Shown: in pieces, positions 8,145 to 16,597 of the stretch
How the letters are laid out: the number at the start of each line of letters is the position of its first letter
How positions within the stretch are numbered: the stretch's first letter is position 1
Source: Aphanothece sacrum FPU1
GTDB taxonomy: Bacteria; Cyanobacteriota; Cyanobacteriia; Cyanobacteriales; Microcystaceae
NCBI RefSeq assembly: GCF_003864295.1
Contig: NZ_BDQK01000005.1
Span: 248,001-312,000, forward strand
Direction: 5' to 3'
DNA: 64,000 nt
Notes under the pieces: model-generated
What the model saw: the letters and a program-made list of their open reading frames with translations, nothing else
Databases searched by the model: none
Told to the model about the DNA's origin: nothing
Translations under genes and position numbers: made by a program

Positions 8145-9029
8145 TTACTTATCACTTAACCAAGTTATTAAATCTCTTTCTGAATCAAAGTCTAATAACG
8201 CTTCTCCTAGTGTTTCTAATTCAGCAAAAGATAGCTGATAAATTTGCTCAGAAAAAATAGAATTAATCTGACCAATCCGACGATTTAGTTGGCGAATAAT
8301 TAAAGAAACTTCTGCTTGTTTTCCTTGTTCGAGTCCTTGTTCGAGTCCTTGTTCGAGTCCCTGTTCGAGTCCCTGTTCGAGTCCCTGTTCGAGTCCTTTT
8401 TGAATGATTTCTTGATAAATAACAGATTCTTGCATCATATCCTCTCGCAAAAATTGATGAATTATATTCTGTTTAAAGCGCAAACCGGCTAAGATTTGGC
8501 TACAACTGGCAACTTCTTGTCTAAGTTCAGTTACTTCTATTTTAGCAATTTCATCAGCAACTTGTTTCAATAAATTAGCCGGATTTTCTGTCGCAGTTAA
8601 TGTGGCTAAAGGAAGTAACGCTGTTTCCTGGAGAAACAAGTCTGGAGACTGTTCCCACATCCTCATAACTTGATATTGATGATGGGTAGACTCTAAGACA
8701 AACCGATTCTCAAAAGCTGCCTGATTTTGAGTAGGTTTTAACCAAATTAACACTTGAGTAATTGGTAAACGATACTGCCAATATAATCTTACCCAATAAT
8801 TTAGCATCCGTAAAGGCATAGGAGTTTCTTGCGAAATTTTAACCTGAAATTCTAAATGAAGAATTCTTTCTTGAGTGCGTAAAAAAGTAACAGAATCAGC
8901 CCTAATTGGATCAATATTTAACTCAGTTTTAAGGACAGTTACTTCTGATAGTTTTTCCCCTAAAATCCAACTCGCAAAATAGTTCGGGTATTTTTCTGAT
9001 AAATATTTACATAAATTATCATATGCCAT
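8145..9029 (-). CDS. Rpn-like PD-(D/E)XK nuclease-family protein with GLEQ repeats and DUF4351-like tail
   Basis: A 294-residue protein. The N-terminal half has the features of Rpn/PD-(D/E)XK transposase-like nucleases common in cyanobacteria: DSVTFLRTQERILHLEFQVK (residues 45-64), with the L-E-F-Q-x-K catalytic-type strand. Residues from about 208 contain six consecutive GLEQ tetrapeptides. The C-terminal part (VSLIIRQLNRRIG to SFAELETLGEALLDF) matches the DUF4351 pattern. Rpn proteins promote recA-independent recombination in E. coli; the role here is inference. The repeat block is a likely length-polymorphic site. Confidence 0.75.
   Translation of the reverse strand: MAYDNLCKYLSEKYPNYFASWILGEKLSEVTVLKTELNIDPIRADSVTFLRTQERILHLEFQVKISQETPMPLRMLNYWVRLYWQYRLPITQVLIWLKPTQNQAAFENRFVLESTHHQYQVMRMWEQSPDLFLQETALLPLATLTATENPANLLKQVADEIAKIEVTELRQEVASCSQILAGLRFKQNIIHQFLREDMMQESVIYQEIIQKGLEQGLEQGLEQGLEQGLEQGLEQGKQAEVSLIIRQLNRRIGQINSIFSEQIYQLSFAELETLGEALLDFDSERDLITWLSDK
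8324..8395. repeat. Six tandem 12-bp units encoding (GLEQ)6
   Basis: Six in-frame copies of CTTGTTCGAGTC / CCTGTTCGAGTC (plus-strand reading) lie inside the Rpn-like gene. The first three use CTTG and the last three CCTG, a synonymous difference. This suggests expansion by slippage from two variant units. Confidence 0.9.
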
Positions 9030-9109
9030 ATAAACTAGAGAAAATTTGCTGTAACCTGATTATATCAGATTACAATAAACAATAACCTCTCAATCATAAA
9101 TCCTACCCT

Positions 9110-9997
9110 ATGCAGACAATTACTGGAAAAACAAAACTACTCGGTATTATAGGTGATCCCGTTGAACATTCTCTATCTCCCGTAATGCAAAATGCAGCAA
9201 TTAATCAATTAGGAGTAGACTATATTTACATTCCTTTTCCTGTCAAAAACCAAGATTTAGATACTGCTTTAGCGGGATTTGCTACTATTGGAGTCAAAGG
9301 ATTTAATGTTACTATTCCCCATAAACAAGCCATCTTACCCCTTCTTTCAGAAATCACTCCTACCGCTAAAATGGTAGGCGCAGTTAACACTGTTTGGCAT
9401 ACAGAAACCGGGTGGAAAGGAACAAATACAGATGTTGAAGGTTTTGTAACTCCCCTTAAATCTTTAGAGCGAAATTGGCAACAAATTACCCCAATTATAT
9501 TAGGAAATGGGGGCGCATCTAGGGCGGTTATTATTGGATTATCTGATGAATTAGGATGCCCTAATATTAGAGTTGTAGGGCGTAATCAAGAGAAGTTAGA
9601 GCAATTTAAACAAAGTTGGTTAAATACTAACCTTAAAGCCTCTATAAATGTCCACTCTTGGGATGAATTATCGGGGTTGGTATCTCAAACAGAGTTATTA
9701 GTTAATACTACTCCTATGGGAATGTATCCTAACACTAATTACTCAGCTATTGACAGTAGTTTGATTAAACAGTTATCAGAGAATACTATTGTTTATGACC
9801 TTATTTATACACCTAATCCTACACAATTTCTCAAAGAAGCACAACAACAAGGAAACCTGATTATTGATGGCTTAGATATGTTAGTATATCAGGGGGCTGC
9901 TGCCTTAAAAATATGGTTAGAGCAACCTGTTCCTATTGATATCATGAAACAATCATTACGCAATTATTTGGGATCAAATGAATCAAATGAATCTTAG
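9110..9997 (+). CDS. aroE: Shikimate dehydrogenase
   Basis: A 295-residue enzyme that reduces 3-dehydroshikimate with NADPH in aromatic amino acid synthesis. The substrate-binding start (IGDPVEHSLSPVMQNAA), catalytic Lys in NVTIPHK (K72), NTDVEGF with the partner Asp, and the Rossmann motif GNGGASRAV are all present. The C-terminal helix has DMLVYQGAAALKIW. The gene overlaps moaE by 20 bp, so the two are translated from one message although the pathways are unrelated. Confidence 0.96.
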   Translation: MQTITGKTKLLGIIGDPVEHSLSPVMQNAAINQLGVDYIYIPFPVKNQDLDTALAGFATIGVKGFNVTIPHKQAILPLLSEITPTAKMVGAVNTVWHTETGWKGTNTDVEGFVTPLKSLERNWQQITPIILGNGGASRAVIIGLSDELGCPNIRVVGRNQEKLEQFKQSWLNTNLKASINVHSWDELSGLVSQTELLVNTTPMGMYPNTNYSAIDSSLIKQLSENTIVYDLIYTPNPTQFLKEAQQQGNLIIDGLDMLVYQGAAALKIWLEQPVPIDIMKQSLRNYLGSNESNES

Positions 9998-10472
9998 TCT
10001 TACTCCCCTTTCTCCTCTAGTTCAAACCCATCCTAATGATAGTTTTAGAATCAGTTTTGCTCCTCTATCTTTAGATGAAGTTTATCAATTAGCAGATGAA
10101 GGGGCCAATGGTGCTATTGTTTTAATGAGTGGAACCGTACGACAAGAAACAGACGGTAAACCTGTTCGTTATTTAGAGTATCAAGCTTATGAACCTATGG
10201 CCTTAGTAATTTTTCGTCAAATTGCTGTTAATATTCGTCAAGAATGGAGTGATACAAATCGGGTGGTTATTCATCATCGTATTGGACAATTACAAATAGG
10301 AGAAATTAGCGTTTTAGTAGCAGTTGGATGTCCCCATCGGGCCGAAGCTTTTGCCGCTTGTCGTTATGCTATTGATACTTTAAAACATAATGCACCCATT
10401 TGGAAAAAAGAATATTGGGCCGATGGTTCAAGTAACTGGGTGAGTATCGGTTTATGTGAACAAGAAACTTAA
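9978..10472 (+). CDS. moaE: Molybdopterin synthase catalytic subunit MoaE
   Basis: A 164-residue protein that, with MoaD, inserts sulfur into precursor Z in molybdenum cofactor synthesis. Family segments are GAIVLMSGTVRQETDGKPV, LEYQAYEPMAL, VVIHHRIGQLQIGEISVLVA and HRAEAFAACRYAIDTLK, with the active-site Lys in the K-H-N-A-P-I-W-K-K-E motif. The start overlaps aroE; two in-frame ATG codons exist (9978 and 9987). moaC is encoded separately at 52940. Confidence 0.95.
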   Translation: MNQMNLSLTPLSPLVQTHPNDSFRISFAPLSLDEVYQLADEGANGAIVLMSGTVRQETDGKPVRYLEYQAYEPMALVIFRQIAVNIRQEWSDTNRVVIHHRIGQLQIGEISVLVAVGCPHRAEAFAACRYAIDTLKHNAPIWKKEYWADGSSNWVSIGLCEQET

Positions 10473-10473
10473 T

Positions 10474-10623
10474 TTATTTATCCTCCACATCATAAACAAA
10501 AATTCCTAAAATAAAATTTTCTGAAAATTTATTATTGTTGTGTCCTAAATCTTTTCTGATATTTAAAATCATTTTTTCAAATATTGAAATAAGTTGTATT
10601 CCTGATTCTTGAGTTCCATCTTT
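10474..10623 (-). pseudogene. Unidentified coding remnant
   Basis: A frame with no ATG near its beginning, bounded by TAG on the 5' side, reads SGIQLISIFEKMILNIRKDL then GHNNNKFSENF and ILGIFVYDVEDK before stop. Composition looks protein-coding. It overlaps the end of the HigA-type pseudogene in another frame and may be the tail of a lost gene. I do not recognise it. Confidence 0.3.
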
Positions 10624-10884
10624 CTAGCTAAATAATCTCGATAATAATGTTCTCTATTATTCCAAAAATTAGCTGGAACCCCTAAGACCTTTTCTAACTG
10701 TAATGATGTTTCTTGTGTAATAGCTGCCTTCCCTTTAATAATTTCGTTGATTTTTTTTAGGCCGACCCATACGTTCTGCTAGTTCTACTTGAGTCATTCC
10801 TCTTTCTTCTAAAATATCTTTGATAGTTTCACCAGGAGGAGAAACATAGTCATGTGTATAGCTATTTTCAGTGACACTATTCAT
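10569..10884 (-). pseudogene. Frameshifted HigA-type (XRE) antitoxin gene
   Basis: The start reads PPGETIKDILEERGMTQVEL, the hallmark N-terminus of HigA-type addiction antidotes with a Cro/C1 helix-turn-helix. After AERMGRPKK the frame breaks at an A8 run. In the +1 frame the protein continues INEIIKGKAAITQETSLQLE and NFWNNREHYYRDYLARK, as expected for the family. One extra A explains the 316-bp length. No HigB toxin gene lies upstream, so this is an orphan, inactivated antitoxin-type gene. Confidence 0.7.
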
Positions 10885-10932
10885 GAGTATTGTCCACACC
10901 ATCTAGAGTAGGTACAGAAGCTATTTATCTAA

Positions 10933-11217
10933 TTAATTTTTAGAACTTCTCGCTTTTTTGATCATATCAATTAAGGTATGATGAGCATCTTCTGCATCTT
11001 TTAATGGATGATCAAAACTTACTCGAATAGGAATTATTTCGTCTTTAACTTTGGCTGATAAATTCATACCATCAGGATCAATCGATAACATTTCCGCTAT
11101 TTCTGTATCTGGAGTATTTCCGTATACTTTCGCATACAAAATAATGGCATCACTATGATCTTGATTCATGTGTTTACAAATGCGCTCGCTAATAGCAGGA
11201 GTAATTGGTTCAGACAT
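10933..11217 (-). CDS. DUF2470-domain protein
   Basis: A 94-residue protein, starting at the ATG at 11217 (MSEPITPAISERICKHMNQD). An upstream in-frame start at 11232 would overlap cobK. The sequence CKHMNQDHSDAIILYAKVYG and GMNLSAKVKDEIIPIRVSFD matches DUF2470, a domain also found at the C-terminus of haem-utilisation and pyridoxamine-phosphate-oxidase-like proteins. It sits directly after cobK, so a tetrapyrrole-related role is plausible but inferred. Confidence 0.8.
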   Translation of the reverse strand: MSEPITPAISERICKHMNQDHSDAIILYAKVYGNTPDTEIAEMLSIDPDGMNLSAKVKDEIIPIRVSFDHPLKDAEDAHHTLIDMIKKARSSKN

Positions 11218-11225
11218 ATTTTTAC

Positions 11226-11996
11226 CTAACAATATTGTTCACAGAATTTAATTATATCAGATAGTTGTTCCGTTTGTTGAGGATAAATTAACTTGGGTCT
11301 GTTAATGATAATTAAAGGAATGCCTAATTCAGTAGCAACTGTACTTTTAATGTCTTCTCCTCCTAGTTCTCCTGATGCTTTAGTAATCACTAGATTAATG
11401 TCCCATTGTTGCCATAAAGCTTTCTCTAATTCTGCTATAATGGGGGGACGTAACGCAATTAAGCGATCGCTGCTAAATCCAGCTTTTAATCCTATCTCTA
11501 ATGAGGAAATTTTAGGCAGAATACGTGCATACAAAATAGACCTATTTTGCCATGTTTTAAATAAATGTAAAGGGTTACATCCCACAGTCAATAATACTCG
11601 TTTTTCTGCTAAATAATCACCATTAATTAAGGTATCAAAACTATCCAGTTGAATGACCTGACTATTAATAGGTAAACAAGGTCTTTCATAACGTAAATAA
11701 GGAATACAATATTCTTGAGAAAAGTTGATGACTTGTTGGGAAATATTAACCGCGTAAGGATGAGAAGCATCTATAATAGCGGTAATATTTTTTTGATGAC
11801 ATAATTTTCTCATTCCTTGCCTATCTAATTGTCCAACTTCTATCATCAAATTAGGAGCAATAGGATAAAGCTTTTTAGCACTAGCAGTTGTGACAGTGAC
11901 AACAGAGCAAAACTCATGAAACGCAATTGTCTCAGCAATGGTTACACTGTCGCTTGTTCCGCCAATTAACCAAATTTTACCATGATTAGAGTTCAT
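11226..11996 (-). CDS. cobK: Precorrin-6A reductase
   Basis: A 256-residue enzyme of the cobalamin (or pseudocobalamin) corrin-ring pathway that reduces precorrin-6A with NADPH. The N-terminus IWLIGGTSDSVTIAE, the ATHP-like IIDASHPYAVNISQQV, LRYERPCLP, LLTVGCNPL, and the terminal VITKASGELGGEDIK are family features. It lies 19 bp after a small membrane-protein gene and 8 bp before the DUF2470 gene, forming a probable three-gene operon. Confidence 0.92.
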   Translation of the reverse strand: MNSNHGKIWLIGGTSDSVTIAETIAFHEFCSVVTVTTASAKKLYPIAPNLMIEVGQLDRQGMRKLCHQKNITAIIDASHPYAVNISQQVINFSQEYCIPYLRYERPCLPINSQVIQLDSFDTLINGDYLAEKRVLLTVGCNPLHLFKTWQNRSILYARILPKISSLEIGLKAGFSSDRLIALRPPIIAELEKALWQQWDINLVITKASGELGGEDIKSTVATELGIPLIIINRPKLIYPQQTEQLSDIIKFCEQYC

Positions 11997-12015
11997 GTGA
12001 TCAGTAATTTATCAA

Positions 12016-12213
12016 TTAATCTCGTCCCTTTAACGCTTTTTGAAAGTTTTTACGATAAGATGGATTAATTATTAACAAAGCTGGCCACAAGAGGGCTAAG
12101 GCAAGTTTAGGGAGTAACTGACGACTAAAATTAGTGTAATTATAGCCTTTAATAAATAGCCAAATTCCCCCAACATAAACCAATAGCACAATCACAGGTA
12201 TTAACTTTATCAT
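12016..12213 (-). CDS. Small membrane protein of unknown function
   Basis: A 65-residue protein with one clear N-terminal transmembrane segment (LIPVIVLLVYVGGIWLFI) and a second hydrophobic stretch (LLPKLALALLWPALLII), ending in a basic tail (YRKNFQKALKGRD). No family is recognised. It is the first gene ahead of cobK on the same strand. Confidence 0.65.
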   Translation of the reverse strand: MIKLIPVIVLLVYVGGIWLFIKGYNYTNFSRQLLPKLALALLWPALLIINPSYRKNFQKALKGRD

Positions 12214-12392
12214 CTTAATTCTTTTATACTTATCAGGATCAAGGTTCTCTTACAAGTTTAGCAATTAATTTGTCAAAATTCAGCAATAAAAAATTATATT
12301 TGTGAGAATCATAAATTTATGTAAAAGACCCGCCCCTACGGATTTTGTGTAATTAAATTTTTCTACCTACTTAATTGTCTAATTATCATTAT

Positions 12393-13532
12393 ATGAAACG
12401 CTTATCACTTAAATTGTCTCCTGAACTGATTAATATTATAATTGCTTTTATTGTTGTTACTATTATTACTATTTATTTTTACTTTGTCAAGTTCGATGGT
12501 AATATTACAGGATTTTTTCGCATCGGCTCTATTTTACAACTTTCTCCTTATCTTAACCCCAATAATACCATTATTTATCAAGGAGAAATTGGCTATGATG
12601 GACAACAATTTTTAAGCCTTGCTTTTGATCCCTTTTTACAAAATCCTGAAACCATTAACAGCCTTGATCATCCAATTTATCGTTATCGTCGTATTTTATA
12701 TCCTCTGATTAGCTATTTATTTAGTTTTGGTAATCAGGCACTTATCCCTTATGTTATGGTAGGTGTAAATTATTTATCAATTATTATTATTGTTTGGATT
12801 ATTAGTCTTTATTTTAAATCAGATAAAACTTTTCAATGGCAATCTCTGTTAACTTTGTGTATTCCTGGGGTTTGGATGGTATTATCTTTAGGAACTGCTG
12901 ATTTATTAAGTAGTTTATTTTTAATTCTTGCTTTTTATGGTTATCGTTGGGATAAACCTATTGTAACAGGGGTTGCTATTTCTTTAGCTTGTTTAACTAG
13001 AGAAACTCTAATATTAATGGGTTTAGCTCTTATTTTAGCTAGTATTTGGCAACGAAAACATAAATATATAAAACCTTTATTGTTTAGCTTACTTCCCCCT
13101 TTATTATGGACTGGTTATATTAATCTTTTAAATTTACCTGGCAAAATTAGAGTTAAAGATAATTTTGGTTATCCATTTGTGGGTATTTTTAATAAATTCA
13201 TATCTCTTATTACTGGTGGAATTAACGCAAAAAATATATTTGAAGCTTATATGTTTATCCTATTATTGACTATTTTAATTTCTATTTTTTTTATTGTTAA
13301 AAATCGCTGTAATTATAATCTTATTTATAAACTAAGTGGTATTTTTTATAGTGCTATGTTTATCTTTAGTAGTATGACAATTTTGGGTTACTATTTAGAT
13401 TATTCACGGGTTTTTATGGATGTTTACTTTATATTATTACTAACTTATAATGAAAATCATATTCCTTGGAAAACGGGACTAATTTCTACATCAGCATTAG
13501 GTAATTTAGCATTTCTAGTCTTACATTCCTAA
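12393..13532 (+). CDS. Polytopic membrane protein, GT-C glycosyltransferase-like
   Basis: About 379 residues with roughly nine or ten hydrophobic segments. After the first membrane span an extracytoplasmic loop carries GEIGYDGQQFLSLAFDPFLQ, and YDGQ-type acidic motifs after TM1 are common in GT-C-fold membrane glycosyltransferases. I do not recognise a named family, so this is a fold-level suggestion. The ATG at 12393 is chosen over a TTG at 12375 because the hydrophobic part begins soon after. A degenerate dispersed repeat (ACCCGCCCCTAC) lies upstream. Confidence 0.6.
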   Translation: MKRLSLKLSPELINIIIAFIVVTIITIYFYFVKFDGNITGFFRIGSILQLSPYLNPNNTIIYQGEIGYDGQQFLSLAFDPFLQNPETINSLDHPIYRYRRILYPLISYLFSFGNQALIPYVMVGVNYLSIIIIVWIISLYFKSDKTFQWQSLLTLCIPGVWMVLSLGTADLLSSLFLILAFYGYRWDKPIVTGVAISLACLTRETLILMGLALILASIWQRKHKYIKPLLFSLLPPLLWTGYINLLNLPGKIRVKDNFGYPFVGIFNKFISLITGGINAKNIFEAYMFILLLTILISIFFIVKNRCNYNLIYKLSGIFYSAMFIFSSMTILGYYLDYSRVFMDVYFILLLTYNENHIPWKTGLISTSALGNLAFLVLHS

Positions 13533-13562
13533 TCAAATTATCATAAAAATGAGGTTATTAAC

Positions 13563-14138
13563 ATGACATCAATCGTTAAACAATGCTATTACACTCCAGA
13601 GGAATATTTAACTCAAGAAGAACTTTCTGATTTCAGAAATGAATATATTGACGGAGAAATTATACCCATGACTGGTGGTACACAGAATCATAATGAAATA
13701 GCAGGAAATTTTTATACTTCTTTAAAAGTAGCTTTACGAGGACAGAATTATAAAGTTTATATAACAGATTTACGATTATGGATTCCCAATTATCGAGTTT
13801 ATACTTATCCTGATATTATGGTCATTAAAGGTCAACCTATATTAGTCGAAAATCGTCAAGATAACGTCACAAATCCTACTTTAATTATTGAAATTTTATC
13901 TAAAAGTACCAAAAATTATGACCAAGGTGATAAATTTGATTACTATTCTTCTCTTTCTACTTTTTAAGAATATATATTAGTTGATCAATATGGCTATCAG
14001 GTTAAACATTATACCAAAAGAGATGACAAAAAATGGCTGTTAACTACTTATCAATGTAAAGATGATACATTAACTTTAATATCTTGTGAGTTTGAGATCA
14101 AACTAAATCAAATTTATGAAGTAATTATCTTTAATTAA
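13563..14138 (+). pseudogene. Uma2/DUF820 nuclease-like gene with in-frame nonsense codon
   Basis: The frame codes for a 191-residue Uma2-family (PD-(D/E)XK) protein: YTPEEYLTQEELSDFRNEYI, DGEIIPMTGGTQNHNEIAG, VYTYPDIMVIKG and PTLIIEILSKSTKNYDQGDK. A TAA at 13965-13967 interrupts it after SSLSTF. The same frame then continues EYILVDQYGYQVKHYTKRDD to a second stop at 14136. Family members usually have Gln at the TAA position (TFQEYILVDQ), so one CAA to TAA change explains it. The truncated 134-residue product keeps most nuclease residues. Confidence 0.85.
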
Positions 14139-14218
14139 TTTAACTTTCTGTAGGGTTTAAATAAAAGGAACTGCATTAAACCTTTTTTTTACTGCTATAA
14201 TGGAAAGGTATTATAACT

Positions 14219-14365
14219 CATAATTCATAATTCATAATTCATAATTCATAATTCATAATTCATAATTCATAATTCATAATTCATAATTCATAATTCATAA
14301 TTCATAATTCATAATTCATAATTCATAATTCATAATTCATAATTCATAATTCATAATTCATAATT
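14219..14365. repeat. Heptanucleotide tandem repeat, 21 copies of CATAATT
   Basis: Exactly 147 bp of perfect CATAATT repeats. The last copy contains the TGA stop codon (minus strand, 14358-14360) of the GT4 gene. It matches the class of short tandemly repeated repetitive (STRR) heptamers known in cyanobacteria. Perfect conservation implies recent expansion. Confidence 0.97.
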
Positions 14366-15575
14366 TATTTTCTGATAATAATTGGTTATACTGATTACCT
14401 AAATATTCCCAGGTATAGTTCTCTTTGATAAATTGTCGTCCATTTTTTGAAAGTTCTTCTCGTAATTGTTGATCTTCAAATAAACGACTAATTGCCTTTA
14501 TATACTCGTCTATTGTATTCGCTCGTAATGCTCGTAAAGGTTCGTTTTTTCCATCGGTTTCCATTCCTTCTAAACCACGATCACTAGCTACTACAGGAAC
14601 GCCTGCTGCCATGGCTTCCAGGGTTTTAAACTTCATACCAAACCCTGTCCTTAAAGGAATAACAGCTACCGTGGCCTGATGTAAATAGTCTACCACAGAA
14701 GGGACTCTACCTGTTACTGTAATCCCAGGAAGTTTAGCTAATTCTTGAACTTCTGGAGAGGGTTTAGAACCGACTAAGGTTAAGGTAGTATCAGAATATT
14801 TTTCTTGAAGTAAAGGTAATACTTTTTGACTAAAAAAAACTGCCCCATCAATATTAACAAAATAGTCTAATCCTCCGACAAAAATTAAATTATGACCACC
14901 AGGGTCATGGGAACGATAAGGAAAAGTTTCTAGGTCTACTCCATTAGCAATTAAAGTAATATTTGCTTGAGGTGCAAATTCTCTCATTTGTTGTTCATCT
15001 TCGTCTGTTGTTACCACAACATGGGAAAATTTAGAGATAGTTCTTTGTTCATATCGTCGTAATAAAGGAAGATATAAACGATCCCTAAATTCACTATCTG
15101 ATGTGTCTGTTTCTAACTGATTTAAACAAGTTTTATAAACAGAACTATGAATATTAATAACTGTTTTTATCTTTTGTTTCCATTGGGGACGAATATAAAT
15201 TTCATTAACACTATGTTCACAAGTAATTATATCAAACTTTTTATTGACAACAGCTTCATCTATCCATTGTTGAATTTCAGGTAAATAAAGATAGCGCACA
15301 TTAGGGGGAGTTCCTTCAATAAAAAATTGACTAAACCGCTTTATTTTTTCTAAAATCTTTGTCTTTTCTTCAGTAGGACGGGGAAAAATAATTAAGTCTG
15401 TTACATAATTTTTGAGTTGTTCAATTTCTGCCTCTGTCACGTCTTCTGAACGTAGAGTGATTAAGGTAATTTGATGATTTTCTGTAATCTTTTTGAGCAA
15501 ATTAAACGTTCTTCCTTGTGTTCCTCCACGACTAGGAGGATAGGGAAATGTGGCACAAATCATTAAAATATTCAT
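14358..15575 (-). CDS. Glycosyltransferase family 4 (GT-B fold)
   Basis: A 405-residue glycosyltransferase. The N-terminal domain starts with ILMICATFPYPPSRGGTQGR and the donor-binding C-terminal domain contains LIFVGGLDYFVNIDG, VTGRVPSVVDYLHQATVAVI, the LRTGFGMKFKTLEAMAAGVP motif and PVVASDRGLEGME. This is the GT4 pattern, with sugar-nucleotide binding around the E-A-M-A-A-G-V-P-V segment. It is the last gene of an operon with a GDP-mannose dehydratase and a GT2, 24 bp after the former, implying a role in exopolysaccharide or O-antigen assembly. Its stop codon lies inside the heptamer array. Confidence 0.9.
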   Translation of the reverse strand: MNILMICATFPYPPSRGGTQGRTFNLLKKITENHQITLITLRSEDVTEAEIEQLKNYVTDLIIFPRPTEEKTKILEKIKRFSQFFIEGTPPNVRYLYLPEIQQWIDEAVVNKKFDIITCEHSVNEIYIRPQWKQKIKTVINIHSSVYKTCLNQLETDTSDSEFRDRLYLPLLRRYEQRTISKFSHVVVTTDEDEQQMREFAPQANITLIANGVDLETFPYRSHDPGGHNLIFVGGLDYFVNIDGAVFFSQKVLPLLQEKYSDTTLTLVGSKPSPEVQELAKLPGITVTGRVPSVVDYLHQATVAVIPLRTGFGMKFKTLEAMAAGVPVVASDRGLEGMETDGKNEPLRALRANTIDEYIKAISRLFEDQQLREELSKNGRQFIKENYTWEYLGNQYNQLLSENKL

Positions 15576-15582
15576 ATATCAG

Positions 15583-15610
15583 TTATTAATTATTAATTAT
15601 CAATTATTTA
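15583..15610. repeat. Short heptamer repeat at the gmd 3' end
   Basis: TTATTAA, TTATTAA, TTATCAA and TTATTTA lie in tandem. The TCA at 15600-15602 is the complement of the TGA stop of the dehydratase gene. A degenerate member of the same heptamer class as 14219-14365. Confidence 0.7.
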
Positions 15611-16562
15611 ACTTATCTTCTACCATCATTTTAACCACATCTGGCATTTTATATTGTGCTTTCCAACCCAATTCTTCTTCAGCTTTAGTGGGGTTTCCTC
15701 GACTAATAGCTAAATCTGTGGGACGAAATAAACTTTGATCAGTAATGACATAATTTTGCCAATTTAATCCTAAACACTCAAAAGTTTTAACGACAAATTC
15801 CTCTAAAGAATAACTTTGTCCTGTAGCGATGACATAATCATCTGGTTGGTCTTGTTGTAACATTAAATACATGGCTTTAACATATTCTGGGGCCCATCCC
15901 CAATCTCGCGCAATAGAAACATTTCCTAAGTGTAATTGTTGATGGTTGCCTTGGGCAATATTACAAGCAGCAGCAACAATTTTTTGCGTCACAAACCGTT
16001 GGGGACGTAAAGGAGATTCATGATTAAATAAGATACCTGAACAAGCAAAAATACCGTAAGCTTCTCGATAGTTTGCTACCTCCCAAAAAGCCGCAGATTT
16101 AGCCACAGCATAGGGACTACGGGGACGAAAAGGGGTTAATTCATCAGCCGCTTGATCTCCTATATCTCCAAAACATTCACTAGAACCTGCATTATAAAAT
16201 TTAATTGGTGCGCCTGTAAAGCGGATTGCTTCTAAAAGATTTAAGGTTCCTGTGGCAATACTTTCTAAGGTTTCTACTGGTAATTCAAAGGATAATCCGA
16301 CAGAACTTTGACCCGCTAAATTATAAACTTCATCTGGTTTAATTTTGTTTAAAACTTGTAAAACACTACGAAAATCATTGAGGGACATAGATTCTAATTT
16401 GACTTTATCTTTAATCCCTAATTGTTGTAAATTTCGAAAAGATGACATTTGGGCATCTCTTGATGTGCCACAAACAATATATTCTTTTTCCAGTAAATAT
16501 TGAGCTAAATAAGTTCCATCTTGACCAGATATTCCACAAATTAAGGCTGTTTTTTGTTTCAT
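15600..16562 (-). CDS. gmd: GDP-mannose 4,6-dehydratase-like SDR enzyme
   Basis: A 320-residue extended short-chain dehydrogenase. The NAD(P) site GISGQDGTYLAQYLLEK, the NLAGQSSVGLSFELP motif, and the catalytic Tyr-Lys in RPRSPYAVAK are as in GDP-mannose 4,6-dehydratase. NHESPLRPQRFVTQKI, the GDP-mannose contact segment, supports that substrate. The product GDP-4-keto-6-deoxymannose leads to GDP-rhamnose or GDP-fucose. The C-terminus keeps FRPTDLAISRGNPTKAEEEL, as in Gmd. It is 35 bp downstream of the GT2 gene in one operon. Confidence 0.9.
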   Translation of the reverse strand: MKQKTALICGISGQDGTYLAQYLLEKEYIVCGTSRDAQMSSFRNLQQLGIKDKVKLESMSLNDFRSVLQVLNKIKPDEVYNLAGQSSVGLSFELPVETLESIATGTLNLLEAIRFTGAPIKFYNAGSSECFGDIGDQAADELTPFRPRSPYAVAKSAAFWEVANYREAYGIFACSGILFNHESPLRPQRFVTQKIVAAACNIAQGNHQQLHLGNVSIARDWGWAPEYVKAMYLMLQQDQPDDYVIATGQSYSLEEFVVKTFECLGLNWQNYVITDQSLFRPTDLAISRGNPTKAEEELGWKAQYKMPDVVKMMVEDKLNN

Positions 16563-16597
16563 TATACATCTCCCTTAGCCAATTAATTGTTAATTAT

